From: UBA2821 sp902763335
Lineage (GTDB): Bacteria; Bacillota; Clostridia; Lachnospirales; Lachnospiraceae
Strand: one strand, 5' to 3'
Length of the DNA: 64,000 nt
NCBI GenBank assembly: GCA_052066835.1
Contig: JBQHRJ010000011.1
The position numbers and the translations under genes were made by a program. Below the pieces are notes generated by a model that was given only the letters and a program-made list of their open reading frames with translations, did no database searches and was not told where the DNA came from. Positions 17,140 through 26,589 of the stretch are shown here, piece by piece (positions within the stretch are counted from its first letter, which is position 1; every line of letters begins with the position of its first letter).

Positions 17140-18972
17140 TTACTCATATTTTTTTAATATACTTATCAGCAAATTATTATCCTCTTCTTTCCTTACTGCC
17201 AACCTTATATATTGTTTACCATTTCCTATCTTTTTTGTCAAATTTTTTATAAATATATTTTTCTCAAGCAAATCACAACATAAATTTTCAACATTAATCC
17301 CATCCACTTTACACATTACAAAATTGGCCTGTGAATCGTAAGCAGTTAAATACTTTATGGTTCTGAGATCCTGAATAAATTTTTTCCTGACACTTCTTCC
17401 TTTTAATAAAGCAGTATTGTAGTCTTTATCATATTTCTCCCTTATCTGCAAGAAAAATTCCCCAAATGAATTTATATTCCATATTGCAACATTTTTCTTC
17501 ATTTTCTCAATTATTTCAACATTCGAACTCGCCATTACGCCTAATCGTGCCCCAGGTATTCCATAAGATTTTGATATACTTTTTATAATAAATAATTTAT
17601 CACTCATATCAAGAATCTCTTCTTTTATCAATGACAAATCATTTATATCTGTTCCATCTTCTACATCCGCAAAATCCACAAAACTCTCATCAATAATTAT
17701 ATATATATCCCTTTCTTTTCCCCATTTTATAAACCTTATTAAATCAGAATATTTTATATAATTACCACTCGGATTATCAGGATTTATTAATATAATTGCA
17801 GATATATCCTTATCATCATAAAAATTAAGTAAATCATCTATTGAATACTTAAAATCTTCTCTACAGGATTCAAATGCTATTATTTTTGATTTATCAAATC
17901 TATTTGGATATTCTTGAAATGTAGGATATATACATCCTAATTTTCCACTGATATTATGAAGAATATAATCCATAAGTACCTTTATCAATTCTGCTGCACC
18001 ATTACCAACTATAATATTGCTTTGGTCTATCCCAAACATTCCAGCTGCTAGCAACGAATTAACATTCATTCCTGAAGGATATTCTGTAAATAATGTCTCA
18101 AAATTTGATTTCATTTCTTCGCACATTTTTTCTGGTGGATAATATGGATTGACAAGATAACAAAAATCAAGTAATTTAGGATATCTCCAATATCCTCCAT
18201 ATCTGCATGCAATTTTATTATATTTTTCTTTTTTTGACTCTGCAAACAACGATTCAGCAATATTTAAGTCTTGAATATTATCAATTTCATACCACAATTG
18301 ACCATTAAGTCTTTTAGCCCTAAGCTCCTTTGTCTCCAACATTGCAATCAATTTAATAACTGACTCATAATACTCATTTTCTCCCATAGCTTTCTCATAC
18401 GCTGAAAGAAATGGCACATATGTATTTGATGAAAACTTTGAACTGAACTTATATATATTAACTGTTTTATAATAATTCTCTTTCTCTGAAAACTTTAAAT
18501 GTTTCCCCGGAATAAAATTGATAATACAGTCCTCATCATTTAACTCCATACATGTCCCATCCATCCAGCTTTCAAATTTGTCGACAAGCGCTAATGTTTC
18601 CCTATCATCTTCCAATAGTTCATCTATAATACTCTCTTCAAAAACAATATCTGACTCTAAAATCAAGGTATCTTCAATACAAAGATAATCTTTGGCTAAT
18701 GCCAATGAATATATATTGTTAGTTTTATCATATATAGGATTATCAATAAATATAATAGGAGTATTTATATCAAGTTCCTTTACATATTCTTTTAAATTCT
18801 GCCCTTTATATCCAACAACTATGACAATTTTAGATAGTCCTTTTCTATCAAGAATCCGTAATGCACGTTCAATCATAGTTACTCCATTAACCTTAACCAT
18901 ACACTTTGTATTGTTATCTGTTAATTGCTTTAGTCTCTTTCCCATCCCAGCTGCCAATATTAAACCTTGCAT
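17140..18972 (-). CDS. Bifunctional sugar/amino-alcohol-type nucleotidyltransferase and PLP aminotransferase (flagellin modification type)
   Basis: This 610-residue fusion has a LicC/phosphocholine-cytidylyltransferase-like domain (about 1-245: LILAAGMGKRLKQLT, NNTKCMVKVNG, LILESDIVFEE). It is followed by a class I/II aminotransferase domain related to histidinol-phosphate aminotransferase and threonine-phosphate decarboxylase (about 255-610: INPDNPSGNY, IIDESFVDFAD, SISKSYGIPGARLG with the PLP lysine near 468). The same architecture is known from the C. difficile type A flagellin modification locus (CD0242) and the P. aeruginosa b-type locus. It probably makes and/or activates a phospho-amino compound. 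AGGTGAAG precedes the ATG. It is the last gene of the glycan cluster, in visibly AT-rich DNA. Confidence 0.8.
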   Translation of the reverse strand: MQGLILAAGMGKRLKQLTDNNTKCMVKVNGVTMIERALRILDRKGLSKIVIVVGYKGQNLKEYVKELDINTPIIFIDNPIYDKTNNIYSLALAKDYLCIEDTLILESDIVFEESIIDELLEDDRETLALVDKFESWMDGTCMELNDEDCIINFIPGKHLKFSEKENYYKTVNIYKFSSKFSSNTYVPFLSAYEKAMGENEYYESVIKLIAMLETKELRAKRLNGQLWYEIDNIQDLNIAESLFAESKKEKYNKIACRYGGYWRYPKLLDFCYLVNPYYPPEKMCEEMKSNFETLFTEYPSGMNVNSLLAAGMFGIDQSNIIVGNGAAELIKVLMDYILHNISGKLGCIYPTFQEYPNRFDKSKIIAFESCREDFKYSIDDLLNFYDDKDISAIILINPDNPSGNYIKYSDLIRFIKWGKERDIYIIIDESFVDFADVEDGTDINDLSLIKEEILDMSDKLFIIKSISKSYGIPGARLGVMASSNVEIIEKMKKNVAIWNINSFGEFFLQIREKYDKDYNTALLKGRSVRKKFIQDLRTIKYLTAYDSQANFVMCKVDGINVENLCCDLLEKNIFIKNLTKKIGNGKQYIRLAVRKEEDNNLLISILKKYE

Positions 18973-19038
18973 ATCTTCACCTCACTGTTAGCTACTAAGT
19001 TTTATGTAACATTTTATCGTTTTTTTAGTGTATATCTA

Positions 19039-21069
19039 TTACTCATTATCTTCATATATTATATACGGTTCAATTCTTTTTAATATTATTTTTTCGTACT
19101 TTGACAAAATATTGTTATCCTGTATTTTATTTCCATCATAATCAAACCCATATATTTTATAGTTTCCTAATCTAAATCTGCCATCTTGTTGTGCTCTTTC
19201 CGGATTATCAAAATATATTTCATATTTGTCTGTTCTAATAACCGCATAGTAAAAATCTCCCGGATGTAAACTTTCTGATAACACATACTCCCTCTTCTCT
19301 CCACCAAAAACTTCCGGCAATCTTCCCTGTATACCTTCATTCTTTAAACAAATCCCAGCAAGCTGACACATTATAGGAAGATAATCTGTTGTTGATATTA
19401 TCTCTGATACTTCGCCTTTTCCCCTGTGACCTCCTCTAAACATAAAGGCAACATTAGTACGATGACCAGACAAAAAATGTTCACCATTCGGAATCAGGTA
19501 TCCCTGCCCATGATCCGCAAACACGCTTACAATCATTTCCTCATCTGAATAATTCTGCTCCAAATAATTGTATAGATTATTTAATGCAAAATCAATATAT
19601 GTACACATCTTTTTATATGCAATTATCTTATTCTCATCATAAGTCTGTTTTACAGATGTAGAGCCACTTGTTACTATAGAGCGTTCTTTAAGTGACAGTC
19701 CTTTTTGAACACTTATAGGTAATACCATCTGATCAGCAACATCATGCAAGTCACCAATTGTCATCCAAATATATTGATCCGTTTCTTTAAAAGCTTCTAT
19801 ATGTTCCATTATGGTACTGACTTCCTGTTCGGCTCTTGAACCCATATGCTGTATCTGATACACATACTGATCCGTTCCTCTTGCAAATCCATAAGAATAT
19901 ATGCATCTCCAATCCCCATCTATTTTCGAAGTATAGTATCCACCCTCCTTAAAGTATTCAGCTAAAGTCGTAATATCATATGGCAGTTCCCCGTCGACAG
20001 TATTATGAAACATCATATGCCCCAATGTATCCAATCCACTTGCATAAGTTGCAAGACTTGGAAACGTCCACTCCGATGCACTGTATGCATTAGTGCATAC
20101 AGTCCCTTTATTAAAAAACTCTGCTGTATTTGGCATTATACTTTTAAATTCATTCCCTGAAATGACCTCCTGTGCCAAACCATCTAAAAATATATTTAGT
20201 ACCAATTTTTTTCGTTTCTCATTATGTTTTAAAGGTATAGGCTCACCAAAATATGCCGTATCTTTCGATATTATACTTGTGCCTCCTTTAACTCTATAAT
20301 ATTCAAATTGCTTTATCCCATACTGCTTCAATATATATTGTTGGCTATCTTCCTGAAAAGAATATATGTTAGGTACATCACTAGCTATTGGAATAAGATA
20401 TTCCCCTTCATCCCCATGAACGCTATAACTCTTTCCTTCTTTAAATCTTAAAAATTCACCTTTCCATCTCACCAAATCACCAACAGATTCACTAAAGCAG
20501 CTAGCAATCGGATATCTGTATAACCCTATATATCTCTGCTCATTATCTGTTATCCAATACTTTTGTCCAATCATTGATTTTGTCCAGTTTCTCGTGGATT
20601 TCTCATTTTTACCATATGTAACTTCTTTTCTACTTATTAAAGAACTTATCTTCTGCATGGTTGAATAATCCTTATTATCAATTGCTTTCTCTGCAATCGT
20701 AGCAACAATCTTATCTAGTCGTTCAATACACTGTAACACATCATAATAAAAATCAGTATCCAAACTTTCACTACAATAATTAATCAAAAATGCTGATATA
20801 TAATAATTCTTAAACGCTTCTATATATTCCTTCATTTCCTCTTGTACAGATGCCAAATTATAATACATTTCTCCACTTGTTGGATACCGTCTTATACCTA
20901 TTTTGGCCAGTCTATATGCCTCATCATATTCACCTATATACATATTATAGATGCATTTATATGATAGCAAATCAAAATCCTCAGGATGTATATTTTCGTA
21001 TTTTTCAATATGTTTTTTTGCTTCTTGAAACTGTCCATTTTGTAATGCTATTTCTATGTCTTTTTTCAT
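19039..21069 (-). CDS. TPR-containing alkaline-phosphatase/sulfatase-superfamily protein
   Basis: This 676-residue protein has N-terminal TPR-like helices (about 1-160, GEYDEAYRLAKIGIRRYPTSGEMYYNLA), a linker, then a sulfatase-fold catalytic domain (about 285-580). The domain keeps a metal-binding start (NIFLDGLA), a possible nucleophile region SEWTFPSLATYASGL, and the late metal motif FADHGQGYL...HFLSGHRTN. There is no signal peptide or membrane helix, so it appears cytoplasmic, unlike LTA-synthase or phosphoethanolamine-transferase relatives. It lies between a cytidylyltransferase-like fusion and TagD/LicD-like genes, suggesting phosphotransfer or hydrolysis on flagellin-linked glycans. The substrate is unknown. 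AAGGAGAAC precedes the ATG. Confidence 0.75.
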   Translation of the reverse strand: MKKDIEIALQNGQFQEAKKHIEKYENIHPEDFDLLSYKCIYNMYIGEYDEAYRLAKIGIRRYPTSGEMYYNLASVQEEMKEYIEAFKNYYISAFLINYCSESLDTDFYYDVLQCIERLDKIVATIAEKAIDNKDYSTMQKISSLISRKEVTYGKNEKSTRNWTKSMIGQKYWITDNEQRYIGLYRYPIASCFSESVGDLVRWKGEFLRFKEGKSYSVHGDEGEYLIPIASDVPNIYSFQEDSQQYILKQYGIKQFEYYRVKGGTSIISKDTAYFGEPIPLKHNEKRKKLVLNIFLDGLAQEVISGNEFKSIMPNTAEFFNKGTVCTNAYSASEWTFPSLATYASGLDTLGHMMFHNTVDGELPYDITTLAEYFKEGGYYTSKIDGDWRCIYSYGFARGTDQYVYQIQHMGSRAEQEVSTIMEHIEAFKETDQYIWMTIGDLHDVADQMVLPISVQKGLSLKERSIVTSGSTSVKQTYDENKIIAYKKMCTYIDFALNNLYNYLEQNYSDEEMIVSVFADHGQGYLIPNGEHFLSGHRTNVAFMFRGGHRGKGEVSEIISTTDYLPIMCQLAGICLKNEGIQGRLPEVFGGEKREYVLSESLHPGDFYYAVIRTDKYEIYFDNPERAQQDGRFRLGNYKIYGFDYDGNKIQDNNILSKYEKIILKRIEPYIIYEDNE

Positions 21070-21134
21070 GTGTTCTCCTTTAATTTATATGTGTATAATC
21101 CATTAATAACTACCGCCATACACATATATTACAT

Positions 21135-21545
21135 TCATTTTTTTCTATTCAACTCTTTCTTAATATCAGACGAACAAATTCCCTGTAATCTTTTTAATCG
21201 TACAACCTCTTTTCCATGCTCAACACACCATTTTACTGCAATATCAAATCTTTCGCCTCTATGATCTTCACCTAATGCCAGTATATCAAATTCAATCCTT
21301 TCTAATGTTTCGATTCCAACAGTATCATAAACCACTACCTTATCTACCAACTTTAATTCCTTTAAAATCTCAACCCTTTCATCAGTTGAATATAATATAT
21401 TTGCATCCGGTTTAAATTTTAGAATATAATCACCATCCTGCACTGCCACTATTAAATAATCTCCATACTGTTTACATTGCTTAAACAAACGTAAATGTCC
21501 TAAATGAAAATAATCAAAAACTCCAAATGTTAATATTCTGCTCAT
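21135..21545 (-). CDS. TagD-like cytidylyltransferase family protein
   Basis: This is a small nucleotidyltransferase (136 residues) of the glycerol-3-phosphate cytidylyltransferase/adenylyltransferase type, with GVFDYFHLGHLRLF containing the HxGH signature (about residues 8-21). Late motifs include YSTDERVEIL and GEDHRGERFD, where typical TagD has RTxGISTT; here the C-terminus reads QGICSSDIKKEL. The start at 21545 has AGAGGT upstream and is preferred over an ATG overlapping the LicD stop. It probably makes a CDP-activated alcohol for the adjacent LicD-like transferase; the exact alcohol cannot be read from sequence. Confidence 0.82.
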   Translation of the reverse strand: MSRILTFGVFDYFHLGHLRLFKQCKQYGDYLIVAVQDGDYILKFKPDANILYSTDERVEILKELKLVDKVVVYDTVGIETLERIEFDILALGEDHRGERFDIAVKWCVEHGKEVVRLKRLQGICSSDIKKELNRKK

Positions 21546-21556
21546 ATTTTTACCTC

Positions 21557-22708
21557 TCATTTTGCATAATATGTATGAAAAAAATGCTCTCCTTTTTGTT
21601 TCTCTTTTGGCGGTAATTTCATATAGTCGCCATACATTTGTTTTAGATATGCATCATAATTATTTGGCACCTTTAAACTTAAATTCTCAAATTTCTTTTC
21701 AATACCATCTCCAAAAATTTCTTTATCAAAAATATCTTTTACAAAAAACGGCATCAATACATTACCAACAAGTTTACAATTATCATAATCATATCTCAAA
21801 AGGAATCTATTCATCTCATCTATAGCTTTAATCCTCTCTCTATCTTCTACGGCAACAAGACATCTGTTCTCAAGTTCCTTTACCTTTTGTATATAGTATT
21901 TATTTTCCTCCTCATCATCAGGTATTCCATATAATGGAAATAAATCAATACTCTGTCCGGTTGTCAATTGAATAGGAAATTTATTTATATCACATATCGT
22001 TGTTGTATCTATCATATAACCAAATCCCCAGCCAAAATAGTAATCTGTATTAAATTGTGATACAACTTTATAACGTTCATCATTTTCCAAGATATCAATT
22101 AATCTTAAATAATCATTTATTGGTATAAATACATCCACATCATCATCCCACGGAATATATCCGCCATGTCTAACAGCTCCTAGAGCTGTACCAGAACTTA
22201 AATAATATTTTATATTATATTTATCTGCATATTCCCTTATTCTCTGTAAAATTCCCAATTGAACATTCCTAACTTCCCCTCTACCAAGCTGGCACAAACA
22301 TGATCTGTCTACATATGAGTAATCATTCATAAGTTTGGGCAAATCAATTACTTTTATAATATGCTGATTTACCTTATAACCATAGTTCTCTAATTGTTCT
22401 ATCATTTCATTCTGAGATGCAGAAGCTATTAAGATTAAATAATTATCATCAAATCTTTCATTTAGGATCTCAGGAGAATATACTTTTTTTCCATACACTC
22501 TCATCCCTTGACGCCATTCCGCATTATCTACAATAAATAATACATTCAACTTTGTTTTAGCTAATTTATTTACAATCATCTCTGAAATAATACTTGTTCC
22601 AAACATAATTACTTTCTTTTCTTCATCCTTATACTGCTGAATTAATTTCAATACATTATTTTCAAATATATCAAACGCATACTTATGAATCTCAAAATAT
22701 TTTTCCAT
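21557..22708 (-). CDS. LicD-family phosphotransferase with N-terminal Rossmann-like domain
   Basis: LicD-family enzymes transfer phosphocholine or similar phospho-alcohols to sugars. This 383-residue protein has an N-terminal nucleotide-binding-like region (about 30-115, KKVIMFGTSIISEMIVNKL). The LicD domain (about 150-380) has the hallmark segment SGTALGAVRHGGYIPWDDDVDVFI with catalytic aspartates. It reaches into the TagD-like gene (4-base region), implying coupling. It probably decorates the flagellin glycan with a phospho-substituent. Confidence 0.85.
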   Translation of the reverse strand: MEKYFEIHKYAFDIFENNVLKLIQQYKDEEKKVIMFGTSIISEMIVNKLAKTKLNVLFIVDNAEWRQGMRVYGKKVYSPEILNERFDDNYLILIASASQNEMIEQLENYGYKVNQHIIKVIDLPKLMNDYSYVDRSCLCQLGRGEVRNVQLGILQRIREYADKYNIKYYLSSGTALGAVRHGGYIPWDDDVDVFIPINDYLRLIDILENDERYKVVSQFNTDYYFGWGFGYMIDTTTICDINKFPIQLTTGQSIDLFPLYGIPDDEEENKYYIQKVKELENRCLVAVEDRERIKAIDEMNRFLLRYDYDNCKLVGNVLMPFFVKDIFDKEIFGDGIEKKFENLSLKVPNNYDAYLKQMYGDYMKLPPKEKQKGEHFFHTYYAK

Positions 22709-22732
22709 ATTTATTACAAATCTCCTTGTTAT

Positions 22733-23470
22733 CTATCTTTTTATTATCCAATAATATTGCTTTGTTTCTACACGATTATTTAATTCATCATCCGAAAACA
22801 GATAATCACATGTATATATTTTGAATTTTTTATTTAATAACTTCTTTTTAAAGATTGTCTCAAGTTCTTCTTTGGTTCTATATATTGCATTATAATCATC
22901 TTTCAATTCCTCTGAGAATTGCTCTTTAAGTGTCAGCCTTTCATTTATTCCAATTGGTTCTCGTATGCATATGATAGCATTATTATCACAAAGGCTTTCT
23001 ATCTGTTCTAAAACACTCTCAACATCTCCATCATTTAAATACATAAGTGCCCCAATTAATAAAACTCTATTATATCTTCCTTTTCCTTGAGTATCTATAC
23101 ATTTTTTCACATTAACACTGCTCGAATTATAAAAATAGTGATTATTCTTCTTGTTTCTCTCTTTGGCAAGTTCTATGAACTCTGAACAAAAATCTATGCC
23201 ACAATATTCATCAATCTCTTCTGTAATAGCATCAGACCACCTTCCTATCCCACACGCTATATCTAAAACTCTAGATTTATTATCCAATTCTAAGAATGGT
23301 TTAATTTTATTAATTTCTGATCTATTTCTTTCCTTTACTAATTCCGGGTTATTATCCTGATACATTGTCACTGCATATGGGTTATCTTCACTATACTTTT
23401 TTGCTCTTGTATCAAAGAAACTGTGCGTGTCCTCATAACTAATTTTTTCAATTTCTTTTTTTATTCTCAT
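22733..23470 (-). CDS. Class I SAM-dependent methyltransferase
   Basis: This 245-residue protein has motif I at VLDIACGIGRWSDAI (about 68-82) and an acidic motif at YCGIDFCSEF, typical of the Rossmann-fold methyltransferases. The C-terminus has an aromatic YYWIIKR end. It lies between pseG and licD-like genes with AAGGAAT before the ATG. By analogy with the C. difficile type A flagellin locus, it could N-methylate the phospho-amino substituent; this is inference. Confidence 0.85.
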   Translation of the reverse strand: MRIKKEIEKISYEDTHSFFDTRAKKYSEDNPYAVTMYQDNNPELVKERNRSEINKIKPFLELDNKSRVLDIACGIGRWSDAITEEIDEYCGIDFCSEFIELAKERNKKNNHYFYNSSSVNVKKCIDTQGKGRYNRVLLIGALMYLNDGDVESVLEQIESLCDNNAIICIREPIGINERLTLKEQFSEELKDDYNAIYRTKEELETIFKKKLLNKKFKIYTCDYLFSDDELNNRVETKQYYWIIKR

Positions 23471-23501
23471 GTCAATATTCCTTTCATCTACATTTATACT
23501 T

Positions 23502-24545
23502 TTATATCATTATTAATTCTTGCAAATACTCTGCTATCCTTTTTGCCCCCAATCCATCCAGTAACTCTTGCATTCTTTTTGATGATTTTTCTCTGGTTTT
23601 CATATCTTTACAATATACCTTAATATCCGTAACACAATTATTTATACATTCATCCATATTTTTACAGGCATTTCCAGCATATTTCATGTATCCTTTATCC
23701 TGCCATATTCCTATCTCTTCCTGATTATCTGCAATTGAGAGACATATCGTAGGAATTCCACAGGCACAAAGTTCATATAATGTTGTTCCCCCTGCTGATA
23801 TTGCTATATCGCAATACCTCATCCAATATGACATATTTGTAACATTCTCGTGCAAATATATATTATCATGTAATCTTGCCATATCTTTAAGTTCTTCCCT
23901 ATGAATATTAAACCTGCCAACTATTACATGAAGTTCTATTCCCAACATAGCTTTTTCTTTTATCAGTCGTTCTAATAACTTTCCGGTTATATTTAATGAA
24001 TCTGTTCCTCCAGTTGTAATCAAAATACGTTTAACATCTTCATTAACATAATATGGTTTATACATAAATTCTTCTCTAAGTGGTACATACCTGCCACCAA
24101 CCAATAGCTCCGGCAATTTATAACCACTGTATAACCTCTGATATTCATCTTGCGTTGAAAATGGATCATCGTGAACCAATGCATATACATCATATGGAAA
24201 TAACTTCAAATCATCAATATAAACAACTTTTGTATACTTTGAGATTTCATGCAGATACCTTTCCGTTATATAATACGAATCCATCAGCAAAATCTTAACA
24301 GCATTTTCTTTTATATAATTTGTTATTACCGAAATTTCTTCATCAAGATTATTCCATATCGTATTTAAAATATTAACTTTAAAATTTTTTTCTTTTATCA
24401 TTGTTTCTGATCTGGCATCAGAAATTAGAAATATCACCTCCACGTCCTGTTTTCTTAACTGTTCAGCAATTGATAAACACCTCATTACATGACCTGTTGC
24501 AATTATTTCATTACCATCTACTCGTATATATACCGTGTTATTCAT
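23502..24545 (-). CDS. pseG: UDP-2,4-diacetamido-2,4,6-trideoxy-altropyranose hydrolase (PseG-like)
   Basis: PseG removes UDP from the bacillosamine-like altrose intermediate in pseudaminic acid synthesis. This 347-residue GT-B-like protein starts with IRVDGNEIIATGHVMRCLSIAEQL, which contains the catalytic G-x-GH-MRC region, and has ITTGGTDSLN and AISAGGTTLYELCACGIP in the C-terminal domain. There is no fused GNAT (PseH) domain. It starts four bases after the fused CMP-sugar synthetase gene. The altro (Pse) rather than legionaminic assignment rests on the neighbouring PseB and PseC. Confidence 0.88.
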   Translation of the reverse strand: MNNTVYIRVDGNEIIATGHVMRCLSIAEQLRKQDVEVIFLISDARSETMIKEKNFKVNILNTIWNNLDEEISVITNYIKENAVKILLMDSYYITERYLHEISKYTKVVYIDDLKLFPYDVYALVHDDPFSTQDEYQRLYSGYKLPELLVGGRYVPLREEFMYKPYYVNEDVKRILITTGGTDSLNITGKLLERLIKEKAMLGIELHVIVGRFNIHREELKDMARLHDNIYLHENVTNMSYWMRYCDIAISAGGTTLYELCACGIPTICLSIADNQEEIGIWQDKGYMKYAGNACKNMDECINNCVTDIKVYCKDMKTREKSSKRMQELLDGLGAKRIAEYLQELIMI

Positions 24546-24549
24546 TTTA

Positions 24550-26538
24550 TCACTCTTTTTTCTCCCAAATCGGTCCTTCTACACCATTTTCAGTTTTTAC
24601 CCTGATTTTTATTAGTCTTTTTATTTCTTCCACTCTGGCATATAACTCAGCATCGTCTTTTGCTACCAAATGTATAAATCGTCCCTCTATTTTATCCTTA
24701 AACTCACTTGTCTTAAATCCGACTTTTATATCTTCGAAATTATGGCTATATGTATACGGTAAATCTATAACATCCTGCAACCCTTCTACTGATATCACTT
24801 CACCCTTTGGCAAAAATAATGAAACATATCCTGCTGACACATTTTTCTTCCTTATCTTTGGTACTTCACTAACTTGCCCCAAGCACGCATCCAATAAAAA
24901 TTTTTCTGATGAAAAATCTGTCATCAATGGAACTATGCCTGATGAAATATACCTGCCACCACCTCTTGCAGCAGTCTCCATTAACCATGCGCCTTTATCA
25001 TTTATTTTTACCTCTGTGTGAGTTCTGCCCCAAGGTAATCCAAATCCCTCTATTATTCTTTTTACAAGTGCATTGACCATATCATACTGCTCTTTTGTTA
25101 TCTCTGCCGGATATTTACCCATATATTCAGAAAACACACCCGGAATGTCACATTTTATATATTCTCCGCATATAATAGTCTGGTATTCTCCGTTAAATAC
25201 AACACCGTCTAATAGTAATTCCTTACCTTCAATATACTCTTCTATTATTACTTTCCCGGACTTTGAAGCAGACTTAGTATATTCAAATTCTTCTCTAATT
25301 GTCTCAATATCTTTTATTTTTACAACACCTCTGCTACCTGCACTATCAATAGGTTTCATAATAGCATCACAATCCAAAGTATCAAAAAATGATATAGCGT
25401 CTTCTACATTATCAACCAATTTATATTTTATAGTATCTATACCTATCCTTCTACAGGTTTCCCTCATTAAATATTTATTCGTAAATAATTCTGATTTATC
25501 CACCCCTATACCCGGTAATTTTAACTGTTCTGCCACATAGGCTACTGTTCTAACCGGAGTTTCAGCCTGATCAGTTATAATTCCATCTATATTAAGTTTT
25601 TCGGCTGCTTCCAGCACCTTATCTTTGTCTCTTAGATCTGTGTACACTCTTTCATCTGCATACTCAAATCCCGGCTCTGTTTTATCCGGAGAAACAATAA
25701 TTGTATATAGCCCCTCCTTTTTGGCTCGCTTTATTAATGGTATAACAAAATTATTAGCCCCCAGAATCATAACTCTTTTTTGATTTTTATGATATGTATG
25801 TGCCCCTTTTTGAACAACATCCTCATTTATTCTTATCAATTCCTTATGTGCATTTATGTAATTAATAACATCGCTAAAATAAAAATCATGTTTACCATGA
25901 TACAATCCCTTATATATTTCACTTATAAACAAATAATCCTCTTCTGTATCCAATGTCCAGCGATAATTTGAATAATCCTCTTTGTATTTATAAATGAACA
26001 GTTTGCTTGTATGACTATATATATACGGTGTAACATGCTCTCTCTCATATCCTTCTTTTGCATTGTAAAAAGCATCTTCTAATAACCGATATGGGAATAT
26101 TTCTATATCCAACCCTCTCGGATATGTCATCTGACTCTCATCATCTGGTACATTTGTTATAATATCACAATCATTTTCCTCGTATGTGCTAATCATCTCA
26201 TCAATCAAATGTGGATCAATCAGCGGACAATCCGCTGTAATTCGTATTATATTTTGAACTCCATACTTTTCAGCAGCATAGTAATATCTGGCTAAAACAT
26301 CGTTTTCACTACCCTTAAAGCAAATGACCTGTTCCTTTTTTGCAATATCTACTATAGGCTGATTATTCTCATTATCTGTTGTAGCAATAATAATACCATC
26401 TATTTTCTTAGCCTGTTTTATTCTTTCTATATCATGCTCTAACACAGTTTTTCCGCATAAGTCTTTTAACACCTTTGCATGTAATCTCGTCGAGCCAATC
26501 CTTGCCTGAATAACAACTGTATATTTCATTGTTTCCAT
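24550..26538 (-). CDS. CMP-nonulosonic acid synthetase (PseF/SpsF-like) fused to an ATP-grasp ligase
   Basis: This 662-residue fusion has an N-terminal SpsF/PseF-type cytidylyltransferase domain (about 1-245: VVIQARIGSTRLHAKVL, IRITADCPLIDPHLID, YPRGLDIEIF, RWTLDTEEDY). It is followed by an ATP-grasp domain of the carbamoyl-phosphate-synthase-like/PylC type (about 258-655: VMILGANNFVIPLIKRAK, DAIMKPIDSAGSRGVVKI, VIIEEYIEGKELLLDG, TEVKINDKGAWLMETAARGGG). The first domain would activate the nonulosonic acid with CTP. The second could ligate an amino acid or other carboxylate onto a free amino group. GGAGA precedes the ATG. No PseH-type acetyltransferase is visible in the window. Confidence 0.85.
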   Translation of the reverse strand: METMKYTVVIQARIGSTRLHAKVLKDLCGKTVLEHDIERIKQAKKIDGIIIATTDNENNQPIVDIAKKEQVICFKGSENDVLARYYYAAEKYGVQNIIRITADCPLIDPHLIDEMISTYEENDCDIITNVPDDESQMTYPRGLDIEIFPYRLLEDAFYNAKEGYEREHVTPYIYSHTSKLFIYKYKEDYSNYRWTLDTEEDYLFISEIYKGLYHGKHDFYFSDVINYINAHKELIRINEDVVQKGAHTYHKNQKRVMILGANNFVIPLIKRAKKEGLYTIIVSPDKTEPGFEYADERVYTDLRDKDKVLEAAEKLNIDGIITDQAETPVRTVAYVAEQLKLPGIGVDKSELFTNKYLMRETCRRIGIDTIKYKLVDNVEDAISFFDTLDCDAIMKPIDSAGSRGVVKIKDIETIREEFEYTKSASKSGKVIIEEYIEGKELLLDGVVFNGEYQTIICGEYIKCDIPGVFSEYMGKYPAEITKEQYDMVNALVKRIIEGFGLPWGRTHTEVKINDKGAWLMETAARGGGRYISSGIVPLMTDFSSEKFLLDACLGQVSEVPKIRKKNVSAGYVSLFLPKGEVISVEGLQDVIDLPYTYSHNFEDIKVGFKTSEFKDKIEGRFIHLVAKDDAELYARVEEIKRLIKIRVKTENGVEGPIWEKKE

Positions 26539-26589
26539 AATTTAATCTCCTTTTCACGAAATTAATTACATCCTTACATATACAAATAA

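Noticed and set aside
17140..18972. Simple histidinol-phosphate aminotransferase
   Set aside because: The fused LicC-like domain and glycan context do not fit histidine synthesis.
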